From the NCBI GenBank assembly GCA_030637245.1, contig DAOVVI010000124.1:1-5864 (forward strand): 5,864 nucleotides of DNA, given 5' to 3'. The notes under the pieces were generated by a model. The model had not been told where the DNA came from and did not search any database. It saw only the letters and a program-made list of their open reading frames with translations. Positions 5,532 to 5,864 of the stretch are shown piece after piece (the first letter of the stretch is position 1; each line of letters starts with the position of its first letter). A program made the translations under genes and the position numbers. Source of the DNA: Cyclobacteriaceae bacterium (GTDB lineage Bacteria > Bacteroidota > Bacteroidia > Cytophagales > Cyclobacteriaceae).

Positions 5532-5864
5532 TTACCCCACCTTGATTCCGGTATAGTTAAAAGGCGTTATTCTTTTCAATTCATCTTTTATGGAATCATC
5601 CAATTTAAGGCCGTCAATAAAAAGCCAAATGCTGTCTTTGGTGATTTTTTCATTAATCCTGGTCAATTCTTTCAGCGCTTCATAAGGTTTTGGGTATCCT
5701 TCTCTACGCAAGATTGTTTGAATCGCCTCAGCAACTACAGCCCAGTTTTTTTCCAGATCAGCTTGAATATTTGATTCCGCAAGTTCAAGTTTATTGATGC
5801 CTTTCAGCAAGGATCTAATGGCGATAATGTTGTGCGCTATCGGGACGCCAATATTTCGCAAAAC
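5532..5864 (-). CDS. purB: Adenylosuccinate lyase, C-terminal fragment (start beyond the right edge)
   Basis: The last 110 residues of PurB, which splits succinyl groups off SAICAR and adenylosuccinate in purine synthesis in the cytoplasm. Seen: VLRNIGVPIAHNIIAIRSLLKGINKLEL (1-28), then LEKNWAVVAEAIQTILRREGYPKPYEALKELTR (37-69), then ITPFNYTGIKVG (99-110). These match the C-terminal domain of the E. coli-type PurB, where the corresponding phrases are STVLRNLGV, NWEVLAEPIQTVMRRYG, KPYEKLKELTRG and TPANYIG. Full-length proteins of this type have roughly 450 residues, so about three quarters lies outside. The frame is open to the window edge; a TTG at 5861-5859 is an internal leucine codon, not a start. 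The usual proline in AEPIQT is alanine here (AEAIQT), a mild change. Nothing suggests loss of function. Confidence 0.95.
   Translation of the reverse strand, partial: VLRNIGVPIAHNIIAIRSLLKGINKLELAESNIQADLEKNWAVVAEAIQTILRREGYPKPYEALKELTRINEKITKDSIWLFIDGLKLDDSIKDELKRITPFNYTGIKVG

Overview
This window reads as a chromosomal segment from a member of the Bacteroidota, probably Cytophagales-like. The support is the AT-rich sequence, the absence of clear Shine-Dalgarno sites before starts, a BatA-type aerotolerance protein, DUF4199 membrane proteins, and a possible promoter of the TTTG / TAnnTTTG kind. The exact lineage cannot be fixed from sequence alone. Every gene I can support lies on the minus strand, so transcription runs from high to low coordinates.

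Right edge (5532-5864): the C-terminal 110 residues of adenylosuccinate lyase (PurB), with its N-terminus outside the window. Next comes about 400 bases without an intact gene (5130-5531). This stretch is not empty. It holds a wrecked small antitoxin-like gene (5262-5453, one in-frame stop and no ATG) and out-of-frame fragments that run up to a live toxin gene. Then comes a PIN-domain, VapC-like ribonuclease toxin (4662-5129). Its last 17 bases overlap a 55-codon gene (4511-4678) for a small charged protein that looks like the cognate antitoxin, so the toxin comes first in this pair.

Left two thirds (1-4436): a compact set of five genes. In transcription order they are a 668-aa BatA-like membrane-anchored von Willebrand A protein, a dihydroorotase-family protein that has lost most metal-binding residues, two DUF4199 membrane proteins of identical length (174 aa), and the first 28 codons of a family 2 glycosyltransferase. 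The junctions are 1 base apart, overlapped by ATGA, 21 bases apart and 3 bases apart, which argues for one transcript with translational coupling. A candidate promoter lies just upstream of the BatA-like gene.

How it fits together: purB and the degenerate dihydroorotase gene belong by family to nucleotide metabolism, but the latter is unlikely to catalyse the PyrC reaction. It travels with envelope proteins, so a structural or regulatory role is more plausible. The live and decayed toxin-antitoxin-like genes sit between purB and this operon and look like an accessory insertion site. The most interesting points are the degenerate dihydroorotase inside a membrane-protein operon, the toxin-first overlap, and the antitoxin relic beside a functional-looking module.
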